Positions 1-17,621 of a stretch of DNA of 64,000 bases are shown piece after piece. Both the position numbers and the translations under genes were made by a program. Each line of letters starts with the position of its first letter. The stretch's first letter is position 1. Below the pieces are notes generated by a model. The model saw nothing but the letters and a program-made list of their open reading frames with translations, searched no databases and was not told the origin of the DNA. Origin of the DNA: Sulfurovum sp. TSL1 (GTDB taxonomy: Bacteria > Campylobacterota > Campylobacteria > Campylobacterales > Sulfurovaceae); assembly GCF_019972135.1 (NCBI RefSeq), contig NZ_BPFI01000003.1:62001-126000 (forward strand). Reading direction: 5' to 3'.

Positions 1-176
<176 letters not shown>

Positions 177-269
177 TCAAGTCTTGTCCCCTAAGGATAA
201 ATGACAACACCTGTTTCAAGTCTATTTCTAGACTAAACTTTACCTTTAATACGTTTAAATAATCTAGGA

Positions 270-641
270 TTATTTAGGTCTTTTAGTACCGTATTTAGAT
301 CTTGCAACTGTTCTTCCAGTTACACCTGAAGCATCTAGTGCACCACGTACAATGTGATACTTAACACCAGGTAAATCTTTAATTCTTCCGCCTCTTACAA
401 GTACGATAGAGTGTTCTTGAAGGTTGTGACCTTCACCACCGATGTATGAGATCACTTCAAAACCGCTTGTCAATCTTACTTTAGCAACTTTTCTAAGTGC
501 TGAGTTAGGTTTCTTTGGTGTTGTAGTATATACTCTAGTACATACGCCTCTTCTCTGAGGACATTTTACGAGTGCAGGTGATTTTGATTTTTTCACTTGC
601 TTTTTACGTTCTTTACGAATCAATTGATTAATTGTAGGCAA
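270..641 (-). CDS. rpsL: 30S ribosomal protein S12
   Basis: A 123-residue protein with the S12 hallmarks [36 protein letters not shown] and the C-terminal [12 protein letters not shown]12 sits at the decoding centre of the 30S subunit and is the classic streptomycin-resistance target. The frame is open further upstream to an ATG at 719, but homology begins at PTINQ. A TTG at 641, preceded by an AGAAAGGA Shine-Dalgarno about six bases away, is the likely start. The product is then a normal-length S12, and the 26 upstream residues would be leader sequence. It follows rpoC and precedes rpsG. Confidence 0.95.
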   Translation of the reverse strand: MPTINQLIRKERKKQVKKSKSPALVKCPQRRGVCTRVYTTTPKKPNSALRKVAKVRLTSGFEVISYIGGEGHNLQEHSIVLVRGGRIKDLPGVKYHIVRGALDASGVTGRTVARSKYGTKRPK

Positions 642-764
642 ATCGTTTCCTTTCTGGTTAGTTTGAATTGAGATCATATCTCTTGAATCTGGGTTCTTAC
701 ACCACATCAAAGCACTCACTGCAAATGCTTTGATCTAGCTGTCCGCACAGATTTTTGGAGGCAT

Positions 765-770
765 ATTATA
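765..770 (-). promoter_or_regulatory. candidate -10 box upstream of rpsL
   Basis: On the minus strand a perfect TATAAT lies between rpoC and rpsL, about 125 bases upstream of the TTG start of rpsL. No convincing -35 hexamer is visible, which is normal for sigma-70 promoters in Campylobacterota. It would let rpsL-rpsG be transcribed independently of rpoBC. Inferred from sequence only. Confidence 0.45.
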
Positions 771-827
771 CTGAAATATTCTTTAGAAATTCTTATATAA
801 AAAGAAATAGAGGAAGAAGAAAGTGTT

Positions 828-855
828 ACTGCTTCTAGTCTAAACTAGAAACAGT
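828..855 (-). terminator. hairpin after rpoC, possible terminator
   Basis: A 12-bp stem (ACTGCTTCTAGT at 828-839 against ACTAGAAACAGT at 844-855) with a 4-base loop follows the rpoC stop directly. In the direction of transcription it is followed by a pyrimidine-rich stretch, not an uninterrupted T run. It may be a weak terminator or a processing site separating rpoC from the rpsL unit. Confidence 0.5.
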
Positions 856-863
856 ATGGAAAA

Positions 864-9546
<8,683 letters not shown>

Positions 9547-9683
9547 TTATCCTTATTTCGGTTTTAGTTTGGTTTATGTAGTGTGTTTAATGTGTATATT
9601 GGGTATACAAAAAAACTATTGCCATGAGGGTATGAAAATGTCTCCGAATAGTTTATCGCTATATCCAATGAGGTTAGTAACAT

Positions 9684-9708
9684 GAGCTTAGGCAAACTGC
9701 CTAAGCTC
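9684..9708 (-). terminator. rplL-rpoB intercistronic hairpin (attenuator or processing site)
   Basis: A perfect 10-bp inverted repeat (GAGCTTAGGC at 9684-9693, GCCTAAGCTC at 9699-9708) with a 5-base loop lies 16 bp after the rplL stop. No T tract follows. The position matches the attenuator/RNase III region known between rplL and rpoB in enterobacteria, which lowers rpoB expression relative to the ribosomal genes. The functional reading is by analogy. Confidence 0.6.
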
Positions 9709-9724
9709 TCTTAAATAATAGTAA

Positions 9725-10096
9725 TTATTTAAGCTCGCATTTAGCGCCAGCTTCTTCAAGTTGTTTCTTGAAGTCTTCTGCTTCTTCTTTAGAAACACCT
9801 TCTTTAAGTACAGATGGAGTCTCTTCAACAGCAGCTTTCGCTTCTTTAAGACCAAGACCAGTGATCGCTCTTACTGCTTTAATAGCGTTGATTTTTTTAT
9901 CACCCGCATCAGTAAGTACTACGTCAAACTCAGTTTGCTCTTCAGCAGCTTCAGCAGCTACTGCACCACCACCGGCTACTACTGTAGCTTGTGCAGATAC
10001 ACCAAATTTCTCTTCAAATTCTTTTACAAGCTCAGAAAGCTCAAGTACTGACATGTTTGAGATAAACTCAAGAACATCTTCTTTAGTTGTTGCCAT
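9725..10096 (-). CDS. rplL: 50S ribosomal protein L7/L12
   Basis: A 123-residue acidic stalk protein with an N-terminal dimerisation domain ([30 protein letters not shown]). An Ala/Gly-rich hinge follows, then the C-terminal factor-binding domain ([34 protein letters not shown]). It recruits EF-Tu, EF-G and IF2 to the ribosome. The start [10 protein letters not shown] is preceded by GAAGGAATTAATT; an in-frame ATG five codons upstream has no good ribosome-binding site. It follows rplJ by 81 bp. Confidence 0.97.
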   Translation of the reverse strand: MATTKEDVLEFISNMSVLELSELVKEFEEKFGVSAQATVVAGGGAVAAEAAEEQTEFDVVLTDAGDKKINAIKAVRAITGLGLKEAKAAVEETPSVLKEGVSKEEAEDFKKQLEEAGAKCELK

Positions 10097-10177
10097 AATT
10101 AATTCCTTCAATTATCATTATATGAGATGAAACATTTTACAGTTTCAAATTAAAAGAGCCTCGTGGCTCTCACCACT

Positions 10178-10663
10178 CTACGCCTCTTCTTCTTTTTTTG
10201 CTGCTAATGCATTCAAACCAATTGTGAAGTTTTGTACCGGTGCATTCCAAACATTAAGGAGCATACCGATAAGCTCGTCTCTAGTAGGAAGTTTAGCCAT
10301 TGCATTAATGGTTTCCAAACTAGCAACTTCACCCTGGATCAAACCAGTCTTGATTGCAAAACTATTTTTAAAATCAGTTGCGGCTTTATCAGCGATCTTA
10401 CAAGGTGTAACTTGTGCATCACCCCAGATTACAAGGTTTGTATCTTTAAAATCAATTGCTTCACAACCTGCATTCTGCAATGCGATCGCAGCAAGTTTGT
10501 TTTTAACAACTTGGACTTTGATGTCTTCATCTTTAGCAAGATTTCTTACTACTTCAAGATTCTCAACAGTCATACCTTTGTAATCACAAACGATAATGGC
10601 ACCAGCGTCTTTAAACTCTGCTGTCATCTCTGCAACTAGTTCTTCTTTTCTAGTTCTAGTCAT
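10178..10663 (-). CDS. rplJ: 50S ribosomal protein L10
   Basis: 161 residues, matching L10: MTRTRKEELVAEMTAEFKDAGAIIVCDYKGMTVENLEVVRN, with a C-terminal segment that anchors the L7/L12 dimers. The start has a GGAGAATTAT ribosome-binding site. It is separated from rplA by a 193-bp untranslated stretch, the usual place for L10-mediated autoregulation of rplJL. Confidence 0.96.
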   Translation of the reverse strand: MTRTRKEELVAEMTAEFKDAGAIIVCDYKGMTVENLEVVRNLAKDEDIKVQVVKNKLAAIALQNAGCEAIDFKDTNLVIWGDAQVTPCKIADKAATDFKNSFAIKTGLIQGEVASLETINAMAKLPTRDELIGMLLNVWNAPVQNFTIGLNALAAKKEEEA

Positions 10664-10856
10664 ATAATTCTCCTTCCGATCTCTAAAAGGGTTCCCTAAG
10701 GACCATATATTCTTTCAAATATATTAATTAAGCTTTCGCCCCTCTTATCTTTGACCTAAGATTAGTGAGTAGTAAACATTACCCTCAAACAAAAACTAAA
10801 TATAATTTTTGTTTGAACATAATATAAAGAAGGCTTCTGCCCTCTTTATGAATGGA
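10664..10856 (-). promoter_or_regulatory. rplJ leader region (probable L10 autoregulatory leader)
   Basis: 193 bp without a coding frame between rplA and rplJ. On the minus strand it holds an 11-bp A/T stem (10785-10795 with 10806-10816). Downstream lie the GGGGCGAAAGCTTAAT segment and the paired GGTCCTTAGGG / CCCTTTTAGAG region just before the rplJ ribosome-binding site. In many bacteria the L10-(L12) complex binds an mRNA leader exactly here to repress rplJ-rplL. The position supports this, but the specific kink-turn fold was not modelled. Confidence 0.5.
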
Positions 10857-11561
10857 TTATTTTATCTCCATTAATTCTGCTGTGTCTAAAGTAATAGACG
10901 GGCTCATTGTAAGTGATATTGCACCATTTGTGATATATTTACCTTTTGCCGATGCAGGTTTTGCTTTATTGATCGTTTCAACAAGTGTCACAAAGTTCTC
11001 TTTGATTTGCTCTTCTGAAAAAGAAACTTTACCGATACCAGCATGGATGTTTCCTTTTTTGTCTACTCTGAAGTTTACCTGTCCACCTTTGGCATTTTCG
11101 ACTGCTTTAGCCACATCCATCGTTACTGTACCTGTTTTAGGGTTAGGCATAAGACCTTTTGGCCCAAGGATTCTTGCTACTTTACCAAGAACACCCATCA
11201 TGTCTGGTGTTGAGATCACGATATCAAAATCAATGTTACCTGCCTGAATTGATTCGATAAGATCTGTAGAACCTACCAAATCCGCACCTGCTGCTTTCGC
11301 TTCATCTGCTTTAGCATCTTTTGCAAACACTGCTACTCTTACTGTTTTACCAGTTCCGTTAGGAAGAACAACTGATCCTCTTACCATTTGATCTGCATGT
11401 CTTGGGTCAACGTTCAAGTTCAATGCAACTTCAACTGTCTCGTCAAATTTAGCCGATTTAAGGTTTTTAAGTGTAGCCATTGCTTCATCAACACTATATG
11501 TTTTAGTCACATCTACTACTTTAAGTAGTGCTTCTCTTCTTTTGCTTGGTTTTTTTGCCAT
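10857..11561 (-). CDS. rplA: 50S ribosomal protein L1
   Basis: A 234-residue L1, starting [17 protein letters not shown] after a GGAG ribosome-binding site; nine upstream in-frame codons are not conserved. Conserved blocks include [41 protein letters not shown] and [17 protein letters not shown]1 forms the mobile stalk at the E site and in many bacteria represses its own operon with rplK. It is 65 bp downstream of rplK. Confidence 0.97.
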   Translation of the reverse strand: MAKKPSKRREALLKVVDVTKTYSVDEAMATLKNLKSAKFDETVEVALNLNVDPRHADQMVRGSVVLPNGTGKTVRVAVFAKDAKADEAKAAGADLVGSTDLIESIQAGNIDFDIVISTPDMMGVLGKVARILGPKGLMPNPKTGTVTMDVAKAVENAKGGQVNFRVDKKGNIHAGIGKVSFSEEQIKENFVTLVETINKAKPASAKGKYITNGAISLTMSPSITLDTAELMEIK

Positions 11562-11626
11562 TTTATTCTCCGCTTTATATGCTCCCACATTTAAAAATCA
11601 TGTGGTTATGATTGTCTTCAAAAAGA

Positions 11627-12052
11627 CTAGTCTACGATATCAACACCCATACTTCTACAAGAACCAGTGATAATGTTCGCTGCCATTTCTCTGTCGTTCG
11701 TGTTAAGGTCAGCAATTTTCTGATCGATAATTTCGTCAAGTTTTGCTTTAGTGATAGTTCCGACTTTGTTAAGAAGTGGATTATCTGTACCTTTTTTAAT
11801 GTTTGCTGCTTTTTTGATAAGGTCACTTGCAGGTGGTTGTTTTGTTTCAAATGTAAAACTTCTGTCTGCATATACTGTAACGATCACAGGGATCTTGAAT
11901 CCCATTTTATCTTTTGTTTTTTCATTAAAAGCTTTACAAAACTCCATAATGTTTACACCACGTTGTCCAAGTGCAGGACCTACCGGCGGTGATGGATTTG
12001 CTGATCCGGCCGGGATCATCATTTTGAACTTTTCAGTTATCTTTTTTGCCAT
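11627..12052 (-). CDS. rplK: 50S ribosomal protein L11
   Basis: 141 residues, the standard L11 length. It shows the N-terminal [33 protein letters not shown] segment, with the proline-rich thiostrepton/GTPase-centre region. The C-terminal RNA-binding domain ends [15 protein letters not shown]. It binds the 23S GTPase-associated centre. It follows nusG by 34 bp in the nusG-rplKA order. Confidence 0.97.
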   Translation of the reverse strand: MAKKITEKFKMMIPAGSANPSPPVGPALGQRGVNIMEFCKAFNEKTKDKMGFKIPVIVTVYADRSFTFETKQPPASDLIKKAANIKKGTDNPLLNKVGTITKAKLDEIIDQKIADLNTNDREMAANIITGSCRSMGVDIVD

Positions 12053-12086
12053 CTGTTCTTCCTTTGTTTGATTTGACCCTGAGGTC

Positions 12087-12617
12087 TTATAGTATTTTTT
12101 CTACTTGTGTGTAGAGGATTTCAACCGGTGTATTTCTACCAAAGATTGAAACATTCAACTTTAACTTGCCATGGTCAAGATCATACTCTTCCACCATACC
12201 TGTAAAGTTTGCGAACGGACCATCTACGATACGTACCATTTCGCCTGTTTCAAAATCAACTTTAGGTCTCGGTGCAGCTTTTTGCTCCATTTTGTCTAAA
12301 ATCACTTTGATATCTGCCTCTGAAAGTGCAGTAGGTGTCTTTTGTTCACCGATAAATCTAGATACTCTTGGCAATGACTGTATCTTATGCCAGAGGTCAG
12401 TATCCAGGTCTATATGTGCGAAAGCATACCCAGAATACAATGTTCTCTCAGTAATCTTTTTCACGCCGTTTTTAACTTCGATCACTTCTTCGGTAGGAAC
12501 GACTACACGTTCAAGCTTCTCTTCAATTCCATGATCTTTTACAAGTTGTTCTATCGCTCTTTTTACAGCTTGCTCAGAACCTGAATATGTTTGAATTGCA
12601 TACCATTGATAAGCCAT
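12087..12617 (-). CDS. nusG: transcription termination/antitermination factor NusG
   Basis: 176 residues with the NGN domain ([22 protein letters not shown] at the N-terminus; [20 protein letters not shown]). A C-terminal KOW motif follows ([22 protein letters not shown]). NusG binds the RNA polymerase clamp and links it to Rho or to the ribosome through S10. It is 8 bp downstream of secE, the classic secE-nusG pair. Confidence 0.97.
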   Translation of the reverse strand: MAYQWYAIQTYSGSEQAVKRAIEQLVKDHGIEEKLERVVVPTEEVIEVKNGVKKITERTLYSGYAFAHIDLDTDLWHKIQSLPRVSRFIGEQKTPTALSEADIKVILDKMEQKAAPRPKVDFETGEMVRIVDGPFANFTGMVEEYDLDHGKLKLNVSIFGRNTPVEILYTQVEKIL

Positions 12618-12625
12618 TGTCTATC

Positions 12626-12805
12626 CTATAAAACTGATGATACGATTGATGACATGAGAAAGTCGACCAACGCTAAAAATATTGATATTACAGTTACTAC
12701 GAGAACAACTGCTAAAAATGCTTGTCTTACTTGTACTTTTGTTGGAAATATAACTTTATGAATCTCCGCTTTCGCGTGTGCTATAAATGTTGAAATTTTT
12801 CCCAT
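12626..12805 (-). CDS. secE: preprotein translocase subunit SecE
   Basis: A short gene: MGKISTFIAHAKAEIHKVIF, then FPTKVQVRQAFLAVVLVV, 59 residues in all. It has the single transmembrane helix (residues about 29-52) and the preceding amphipathic E(I)xKVxFPT motif of SecE. It clamps SecY in the Sec translocon. It lies between tRNA-Trp and nusG, the conserved location. Confidence 0.94.
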   Translation of the reverse strand: MGKISTFIAHAKAEIHKVIFPTKVQVRQAFLAVVLVVTVISIFLALVDFLMSSIVSSVL

Positions 12806-12823
12806 ATATGTTACCTTTACTTA

Positions 12824-12899
12824 TGGCAGGCCAAGAGGGACTCGAACCCCCGGCACCTGGTTTTGGAGACCAGTGCTCTACCAACTGAGCTATTGGCCT
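12824..12899 (-). tRNA. tRNA-Trp (anticodon CCA)
   Basis: A 76-nt cloverleaf with a 7-bp acceptor stem (AGGCCAA/TTGGCCT), GTTCGAGTC T arm and anticodon loop TCTCCAAAA giving CCA, with an encoded 3' CCA. Position between rpmG and secE is conserved in many bacteria. Confidence 0.97.
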
Positions 12900-12906
12900 A
12901 AAAATC

Positions 12907-12933
12907 ATACTATGGGACAAAGCCCGATAGTAT
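12907..12933 (-). terminator. hairpin between rpmG and tRNA-Trp
   Basis: ATACTATGGG at 12907-12916 can pair with CCCGATAGTAT at 12923-12933, with one bulge. The hairpin sits in the 51-bp gap after rpmG and just before the tRNA. It could be a processing signal that frees the tRNA from the polycistronic transcript. No T run is present. Confidence 0.35.
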
Positions 12934-12950
12934 TTAACAAAAGTCTCCGA

Positions 12951-13103
12951 TTACAGCTTCATCTCTTTGTGTACTGTATGGCATTTACACCATTTACAAT
13001 ACTTTTTAAGAGCAAGTTTTTCTGTTGTCGTTTTCTTGTTTTTATTGGTGTGATAGTTACGTCTAGTACATTTCTCACAACCTAAGTGAACTGTTTCTCT
13101 CAT
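12951..13103 (-). CDS. rpmG: 50S ribosomal protein L33
   Basis: A 50-residue protein beginning [19 protein letters not shown] and containing the second pair of zinc-binding cysteines in [15 protein letters not shown]. This is a C+ (zinc-ribbon) type L33 with CxxC...CxxC spacing. It lies between tuf and tRNA-Trp, as in many bacteria. Confidence 0.95.
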   Translation of the reverse strand: MRETVHLGCEKCTRRNYHTNKNKKTTTEKLALKKYCKWCKCHTVHKEMKL

Positions 13104-13125
13104 TGTTATCTCCTATGATAAGTGC

Positions 13126-13145
13126 GCAAGAGGCAAGCCTCTCGC
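13126..13145 (-). terminator. GC-rich hairpin after tuf
   Basis: GCAAGAGGC (13126-13134) and GCCTCTCGC (13137-13145) form a 9-bp stem, with one G-U pair on the transcribed strand. It lies 10 bp past the tuf stop. No long T tract follows. It may partly terminate transcription after tuf or protect its 3' end before rpmG. Confidence 0.5.
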
Positions 13146-13154
13146 AGCGTGTTA

Positions 13155-14363
13155 TTAAGCAATAATCTTAGAAACAACACCGGCACCAACTGTTCTACCA
13201 CCTTCACGGATAGCGAATTTAGTACCTTCATCAAGTGCAACAGGAGCGATAAGCTCAACATTGATTTTAACGTTGTCTCCTGGCATAACCATTTCAGTAC
13301 CTTCTTGAAGTTGAACTGAACCTGTTACGTCTGTTGTACGAACGTAGAACTGTGGTCTATAGTTGTTAAAGAATGGAGTGTGTCTACCACCCTCTTCTTT
13401 AGTAAGAACATAGATCTCAGCTTCGAATGAAGTATGTGGAGTGATTGATCCTGGCTTACAAAGAACCATACCTCTTTGTACAGCATCTTTATCGATACCA
13501 CGGATAAGAACACCACAGTTGTCACCAGCTTCACCACACTCCATCTCTTTACGGAACATTTCAACACCAGTTACAGTTGTTGTTTGTGTATCTTTAATAC
13601 CAACGATCTCAACAGTGTTACCAACACATACCGTACCTCTGTCAACTTTACCAGTTACAACTGTACCACGTCCTTGGATTGTAAAGATATCTTCGATCGC
13701 CATTAGGAAATCTTTATCAGTTTCTCTTACTGGCTCCGGGATGTATGCATCTACTTCGTCCATTAATTTATAGATCTTTTCAGACCATTCACCTGCTGTA
13801 CCAGCTTTAGCTTCTTCAAGTGCTTTAAATGCAGAACCAGATACGATCGGAGTATCATCACCTGGGAAGTCATACTCAGAAAGAAGTTCACGTACTTCCA
13901 TCTCTACAAGCTCTAACATCTCTTCTTTATCTTCTTCATCAAGTTGGTCTTCTTTATTCAAGAATACAACGATGTAAGGTACACCTACTTGCTTAGAAAG
14001 AAGGATGTGCTCTCTAGTTTGTGCCATAGGACCATCAGTCGCAGCGATAACTAGAATAGCACCGTCCATTTGAGCAGCACCAGTAATCATGTTTTTAACG
14101 TAGTCCGCGTGACCTGGACAGTCTACGTGAGCGTAGTGTCTACTCTCTGTTTCATACTCAACGTGAGAAGTAGCAATTGTAATTCCTCTTTCTCTCTCTT
14201 CTGGAGCATTATCAATTTGGTCATAATCCATTGTTGCTTGACCATTTTTAAGTCCTAAACACATTGTGATTGCAGCAGTCAATGTAGTTTTACCGTGGTC
14301 AACGTGACCGATAGTACCGATGTTAACATGCGGTTTTGTTCGTTCGAATTTTTCTTTAGCCAT
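13155..14363 (-). CDS. tuf: translation elongation factor Tu
   Basis: 402 residues. G1 is GHVDHGKT at 19-26, followed by DCPGH and NKED, then the SALKALE-equivalent SGSAFKALE. The beta-barrel domains II and III follow, ending [13 protein letters not shown]-Tu delivers aminoacyl-tRNA to the ribosomal A site. It lies immediately downstream of four tRNA genes, the same arrangement as E. coli thrU-tyrU-glyT-thrT-tufB. An AGGAG ribosome-binding site precedes the ATG. Confidence 0.98.
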   Translation of the reverse strand: MAKEKFERTKPHVNIGTIGHVDHGKTTLTAAITMCLGLKNGQATMDYDQIDNAPEERERGITIATSHVEYETESRHYAHVDCPGHADYVKNMITGAAQMDGAILVIAATDGPMAQTREHILLSKQVGVPYIVVFLNKEDQLDEEDKEEMLELVEMEVRELLSEYDFPGDDTPIVSGSAFKALEEAKAGTAGEWSEKIYKLMDEVDAYIPEPVRETDKDFLMAIEDIFTIQGRGTVVTGKVDRGTVCVGNTVEIVGIKDTQTTTVTGVEMFRKEMECGEAGDNCGVLIRGIDKDAVQRGMVLCKPGSITPHTSFEAEIYVLTKEEGGRHTPFFNNYRPQFYVRTTDVTGSVQLQEGTEMVMPGDNVKINVELIAPVALDEGTKFAIREGGRTVGAGVVSKIIA

Positions 14364-14486
14364 GCTATTCTCCTAGCGTAAAATGATTTAAAGGCAGTAT
14401 TATACCTAAATTTTCTTAGACCCCATACCCATATGGACAGAACTATTACAAAGCTGTAATACTTTTGTCCATACCATCATGGAGAG

Positions 14487-14561
<75 letters not shown>

Positions 14562-14679
14562 AACTCAATTGTATATAATATCATGCGTGCGTTAAAGTCA
14601 TAAATGAATAAAAAAGGAAAGCTTTTATATGTGAAGGTATGAGTCTGTTAAATACATAATTCACACAGCTCCCAGTTTA

Positions 14680-14755
14680 TGGAGCGGGCGAAGGGATTCG
14701 AACCCTCGACAGCCTGCTTGGAAGGCAGGAACTCTAGCCACTGAGCTACGCCCGC
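14680..14755 (-). tRNA. tRNA-Gly (anticodon UCC)
   Basis: A 76-nt cloverleaf with acceptor stem GCGGGCG/CGCCCGC, anticodon stem CCTGC/GCAGG with loop CTTCCAA giving UCC, T loop GTTCGAATC and an encoded CCA. Confidence 0.97.
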
Positions 14756-14777
14756 ATCTTTTATGCGATTTAACATA

Positions 14778-14862
<85 letters not shown>

Positions 14863-14912
14863 TTAATGTTTAAATCTTTACTGGTCAAACACTGATAATT
14901 ATATTTGTTTCA

Positions 14913-14989
14913 TGGAGCTGGTGAAGGGACTCGAACCCCCGACCTGCTGATTACAAATCAGCTGCTCTAGCCAACTGAGCTACACCAGC
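14913..14989 (-). tRNA. tRNA-Thr (anticodon UGU)
   Basis: A 77-nt cloverleaf with acceptor stem GCTGGTG/CACCAGC, anticodon stem GCTGA/TCAGC with loop TTTGTAA giving UGU, T loop GTTCGAGTC and an encoded CCA. First gene of the Thr-Tyr-Gly-Thr-tuf cluster. Confidence 0.97.
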
Positions 14990-15146
14990 ACCATCATTAA
15001 AAGTTATTACACTTAAAATGGACGGGAATTATAGACAAAAAAGTTTTTAATGTCAAGGATTTTAGGTAAATTTATAAAAATTTCTCTTTTTTAGGTAATT
15101 TCTATAGAATACACCCATATATAATGAAGATCATAGGCGACATATA

Positions 15147-15881
15147 ATGAAAATACTACTGGCACCAAGTGAAACCAAAAAATCGGGTGGAGAACGCTCT
15201 TTCGATCCTGGCACTCTACTCTTTAAAGAGCTTTTACCTTACAGAACCAAACTCTTGCATACCTATACCAATGTGTTGCAAAAAGGTGACATACCTACAC
15301 TATCAAAAATGTTCGGACTCAAGAAAGAAGCAGATATCCTTACCCACAAAAAAGATATCATACATGAACTCACGATGAAAGCGATAGAAAGGTATACGGG
15401 TGTCGCTTTTGATTACCTGGGCTATGAAAAGCTGGATAGAGAGGCACAAGCGTATATCGACAGCCATGTCATTCTCTTTTCAAATCTCTTTGGTCCCATC
15501 CGTGCTTCTGACCTCATCCCTGAGTATAAACTCAAGCAGGGAGAGCCTGTCGGTGACATCAAAACAGAGAAGTTTTACCACGAACACTCCGCCGCACTGA
15601 TGGAAGCATACCTGGCTGAGGATGAGATACTGGATCTTCGTGCAGGTTTCTATGACAAATTCTACAAACCCGCCAACCCCTACACCACGCTCAAGTTCAT
15701 CAAAGAGGGGAAAGTGGTCAGTCATTGGGCAAAGGCTTACAGGGGTATCGTTCTGCGTGAGATAGCCAATGCGGGGGTAGAAACCCTCGACGCGTTTATG
15801 AAACTGCCTATAGACGGGCTCAGCATCAAAGAGATACAAACGAAAAAAAATAAAACTGAAATTATCTATGAGATAGGATGA
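15147..15881 (+). CDS. yaaA: YaaA family peroxide-stress protein
   Basis: 244 residues, starting MKILLAPSETKKSGG, the hallmark N-terminus of the YaaA/DUF328 family. A central YLGYEKLDREAQAYIDSHVILFSNLFGPIRASDLIPEYKL block and a C-terminal YRGIVLREIA segment are also family-typical. In E. coli YaaA limits oxidative damage by lowering free intracellular iron. It is divergent from the tRNA cluster. Its stop overlaps the start of a small membrane ORF (ATGA), so the two are probably co-translated. Confidence 0.85.
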   Translation: MKILLAPSETKKSGGERSFDPGTLLFKELLPYRTKLLHTYTNVLQKGDIPTLSKMFGLKKEADILTHKKDIIHELTMKAIERYTGVAFDYLGYEKLDREAQAYIDSHVILFSNLFGPIRASDLIPEYKLKQGEPVGDIKTEKFYHEHSAALMEAYLAEDEILDLRAGFYDKFYKPANPYTTLKFIKEGKVVSHWAKAYRGIVLREIANAGVETLDAFMKLPIDGLSIKEIQTKKNKTEIIYEIG

Positions 15882-15982
15882 ATATGAAACTTCCCAGTGA
15901 TGCAACACTTTACAAAGTATTTATCTTCTTGCTTGTTCTCATGGTAGTGCTTGGCATACTTTTTGATACAGATTATAATTGA
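15878..15982 (+). CDS. small single-pass membrane protein, unknown function
   Basis: A 34-codon frame beginning MNMKLPSDATLYKVF and continuing through a hydrophobic stretch (FIFLLVLMVVLGILF) to a short DTDYN tail. It looks like a one-helix membrane protein. Its ATG overlaps the yaaA stop as ATGA, and its own stop is 14 bp before the start of the SUI1-like gene. Tight packing on both sides and a clean transmembrane segment support translation. No family was recognised. Confidence 0.5.
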   Translation: MNMKLPSDATLYKVFIFLLVLMVVLGILFDTDYN

Positions 15983-15996
15983 TAAGGAGAAAAGTG

Positions 15997-16329
15997 ATGA
16001 AAGAAAATCTATTTGAGATGGGTGCAAATTTTAAAGAGGGGTGGTCATCGGACAATAAAGAGAAACCCTCTGCAAAGACCTCTACAGAGATCAAATTACC
16101 AGAAAAACATCAATTGCATTGTGCAAAAGAGAAACGACGTGGTAAAGTGGTCACCATCGTCAAACCTTTCTACTTAGAAAAAACATCTCTTCAGGCACTG
16201 CTTAAAACGCTCAAAAAAAAGCTTGGAACCGGCGGTACGCTCAAAGAGGAGAGTTTAGAGTTCCAAGGGGATATCTCCGAATTGTTACGTACCCATCTGG
16301 AAGCATTGGGGTATCGGTTTAAAAACTAG
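15997..16329 (+). CDS. SUI1/YciH family translation-initiation-factor-like protein
   Basis: 110 residues starting at an ATG 9 bp after AAGGAG; an in-frame ATG six codons upstream is less well placed. A variable N-terminal half is followed by the eIF1/SUI1 fold: KRRGKVVTIVKPF, then LQALLKTLKKKLGTGGTLKE, EFQGDISELL and HLEALGYRFKN. Bacterial YciH resembles eIF1 and can affect start-codon fidelity. It is the last gene of the yaaA unit and converges with the SagB-like gene. Confidence 0.85.
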   Translation: MKENLFEMGANFKEGWSSDNKEKPSAKTSTEIKLPEKHQLHCAKEKRRGKVVTIVKPFYLEKTSLQALLKTLKKKLGTGGTLKEESLEFQGDISELLRTHLEALGYRFKN

Positions 16330-16343
16330 TATACCCCTAGGAG

Positions 16344-17621
16344 CTATTTACCTATCGCCAAAGCGTACAGTACCATTTCATCATTCTCCACAAATGCATT
16401 GACCTCATCATCATAATAGGCACCGATACCCGAACACCCTATGCCCATATAGAGCGAAGCCGTATAAAGTCTATGCCCTATGATACCGGCCTTCTGGTAG
16501 AGCGCCTGATAGTTCTTTGCTTTGGAAGTAAGAAAAAAGGCCACCGCTCCCTGCATGGAGAGACTATACTGTTCCAAACTCAGATACCCTGCTTTTCTGG
16601 CAAAGTCTCCGTACTTTAGATATTGGCCTTCTTTATAGAGCCCCAACGGCATGTCAAGCACCCGGTTGAGGACCACATACACTGAGACCTCTTCGTCACA
16701 GTCACTAAGCACAGGCTGGTGTATCGCTTCCATAATATAATTGAACTGCCCCTTGGTGATCGCACCTTCCTGGAAACCTCTTTGGGATCTGCGTGTAAAG
16801 ATCGTTTCTCGGAGTTTTGTCGTATTATAGGTAAACATCGGGCTCTTCACTTCCCGTCTGCAGGATTCCAACTGCATCGTTTCATGGTACGCCTGTTCGA
16901 TCAGCGGGTTGGGCTCAAATGTTCCGCTCCCGTCCACATAAGGAAGTGCAAACTCTATGGGTGAGACTTCCTGGTTTTCTATCGGTACCGCCATAGCACA
17001 TCCCGACAAGAACCACTCTCTCTCCTCAAATCCGAACATCCGGTTGAGCTTCTCTCTGTCTATCGTGTAGACCATCTCTACAGTTTGGGACTTGAGCAGT
17101 GCAGAGGCTTCTATACTCCCCAAAAGATGACCCGCATCTAAAAGACAATACCTGAATGCACGGTTCTTATATTTCCACGAAGAACGAAAATAGACTGCCG
17201 AGACCAGGAACAGGTACCCTTTCATCGCTGTTTGATACCCAAAATAGGCCTCCAGCCCTTCATTATCCGCAATGCGCTGAAGCAGTGTCAAAGAGGAAGA
17301 ACTCACCTCATAATGGTAGACACCATCTTCTACACCCTCTACATCCCGTGCCTGAAAATAGAGCTCGTTAGGGTAGAGTGCCCCTGCAGAAGGGTTGATA
17401 CGCAAGTAATACTCTCCGCTGGGATAACTTTTCTTTGCCGTCAATCCTGCGATATGGTATAGGAAATGATCCTCTTCTTTTTCCAGATCCAGTTTTCGTT
17501 TTTCATAACTTGCAGGGTAGTTCTTATAGGTACTGGGCTGATCCTCCCAGGAAAGCCTGTTAGGGTTGGTGCGTACAGAGTTATAGGAGTGTTTGGTCGT
17601 ACTATGGTACCAGAACATCAA
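16344..17621 (-). CDS. SagB-type (nitroreductase fold) dehydrogenase
   Basis: 425 residues. The N-terminal YHSTTKHSYNSVRTNPNRLSW segment is typical of SagB/ThcOx-type oxidoreductases in Proteobacteria. A nitroreductase-like domain covers about residues 60-220 (RINPSAGALYPNELYF, FRYCLLDAGHLLGSIEASAL). A second begins near 250 (LRETIFTRRSQRGF, IGHRLYTASLYMGIGCSGIGAYYDDEV). These are FMN-dependent enzymes; in RiPP clusters SagB oxidises azolines, but no YcaO or precursor gene is seen nearby. Its start overlaps the DUF309 gene by 20 bp. Substrate unknown. Confidence 0.75.
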   Translation of the reverse strand: MMFWYHSTTKHSYNSVRTNPNRLSWEDQPSTYKNYPASYEKRKLDLEKEEDHFLYHIAGLTAKKSYPSGEYYLRINPSAGALYPNELYFQARDVEGVEDGVYHYEVSSSSLTLLQRIADNEGLEAYFGYQTAMKGYLFLVSAVYFRSSWKYKNRAFRYCLLDAGHLLGSIEASALLKSQTVEMVYTIDREKLNRMFGFEEREWFLSGCAMAVPIENQEVSPIEFALPYVDGSGTFEPNPLIEQAYHETMQLESCRREVKSPMFTYNTTKLRETIFTRRSQRGFQEGAITKGQFNYIMEAIHQPVLSDCDEEVSVYVVLNRVLDMPLGLYKEGQYLKYGDFARKAGYLSLEQYSLSMQGAVAFFLTSKAKNYQALYQKAGIIGHRLYTASLYMGIGCSGIGAYYDDEVNAFVENDEMVLYALAIGK

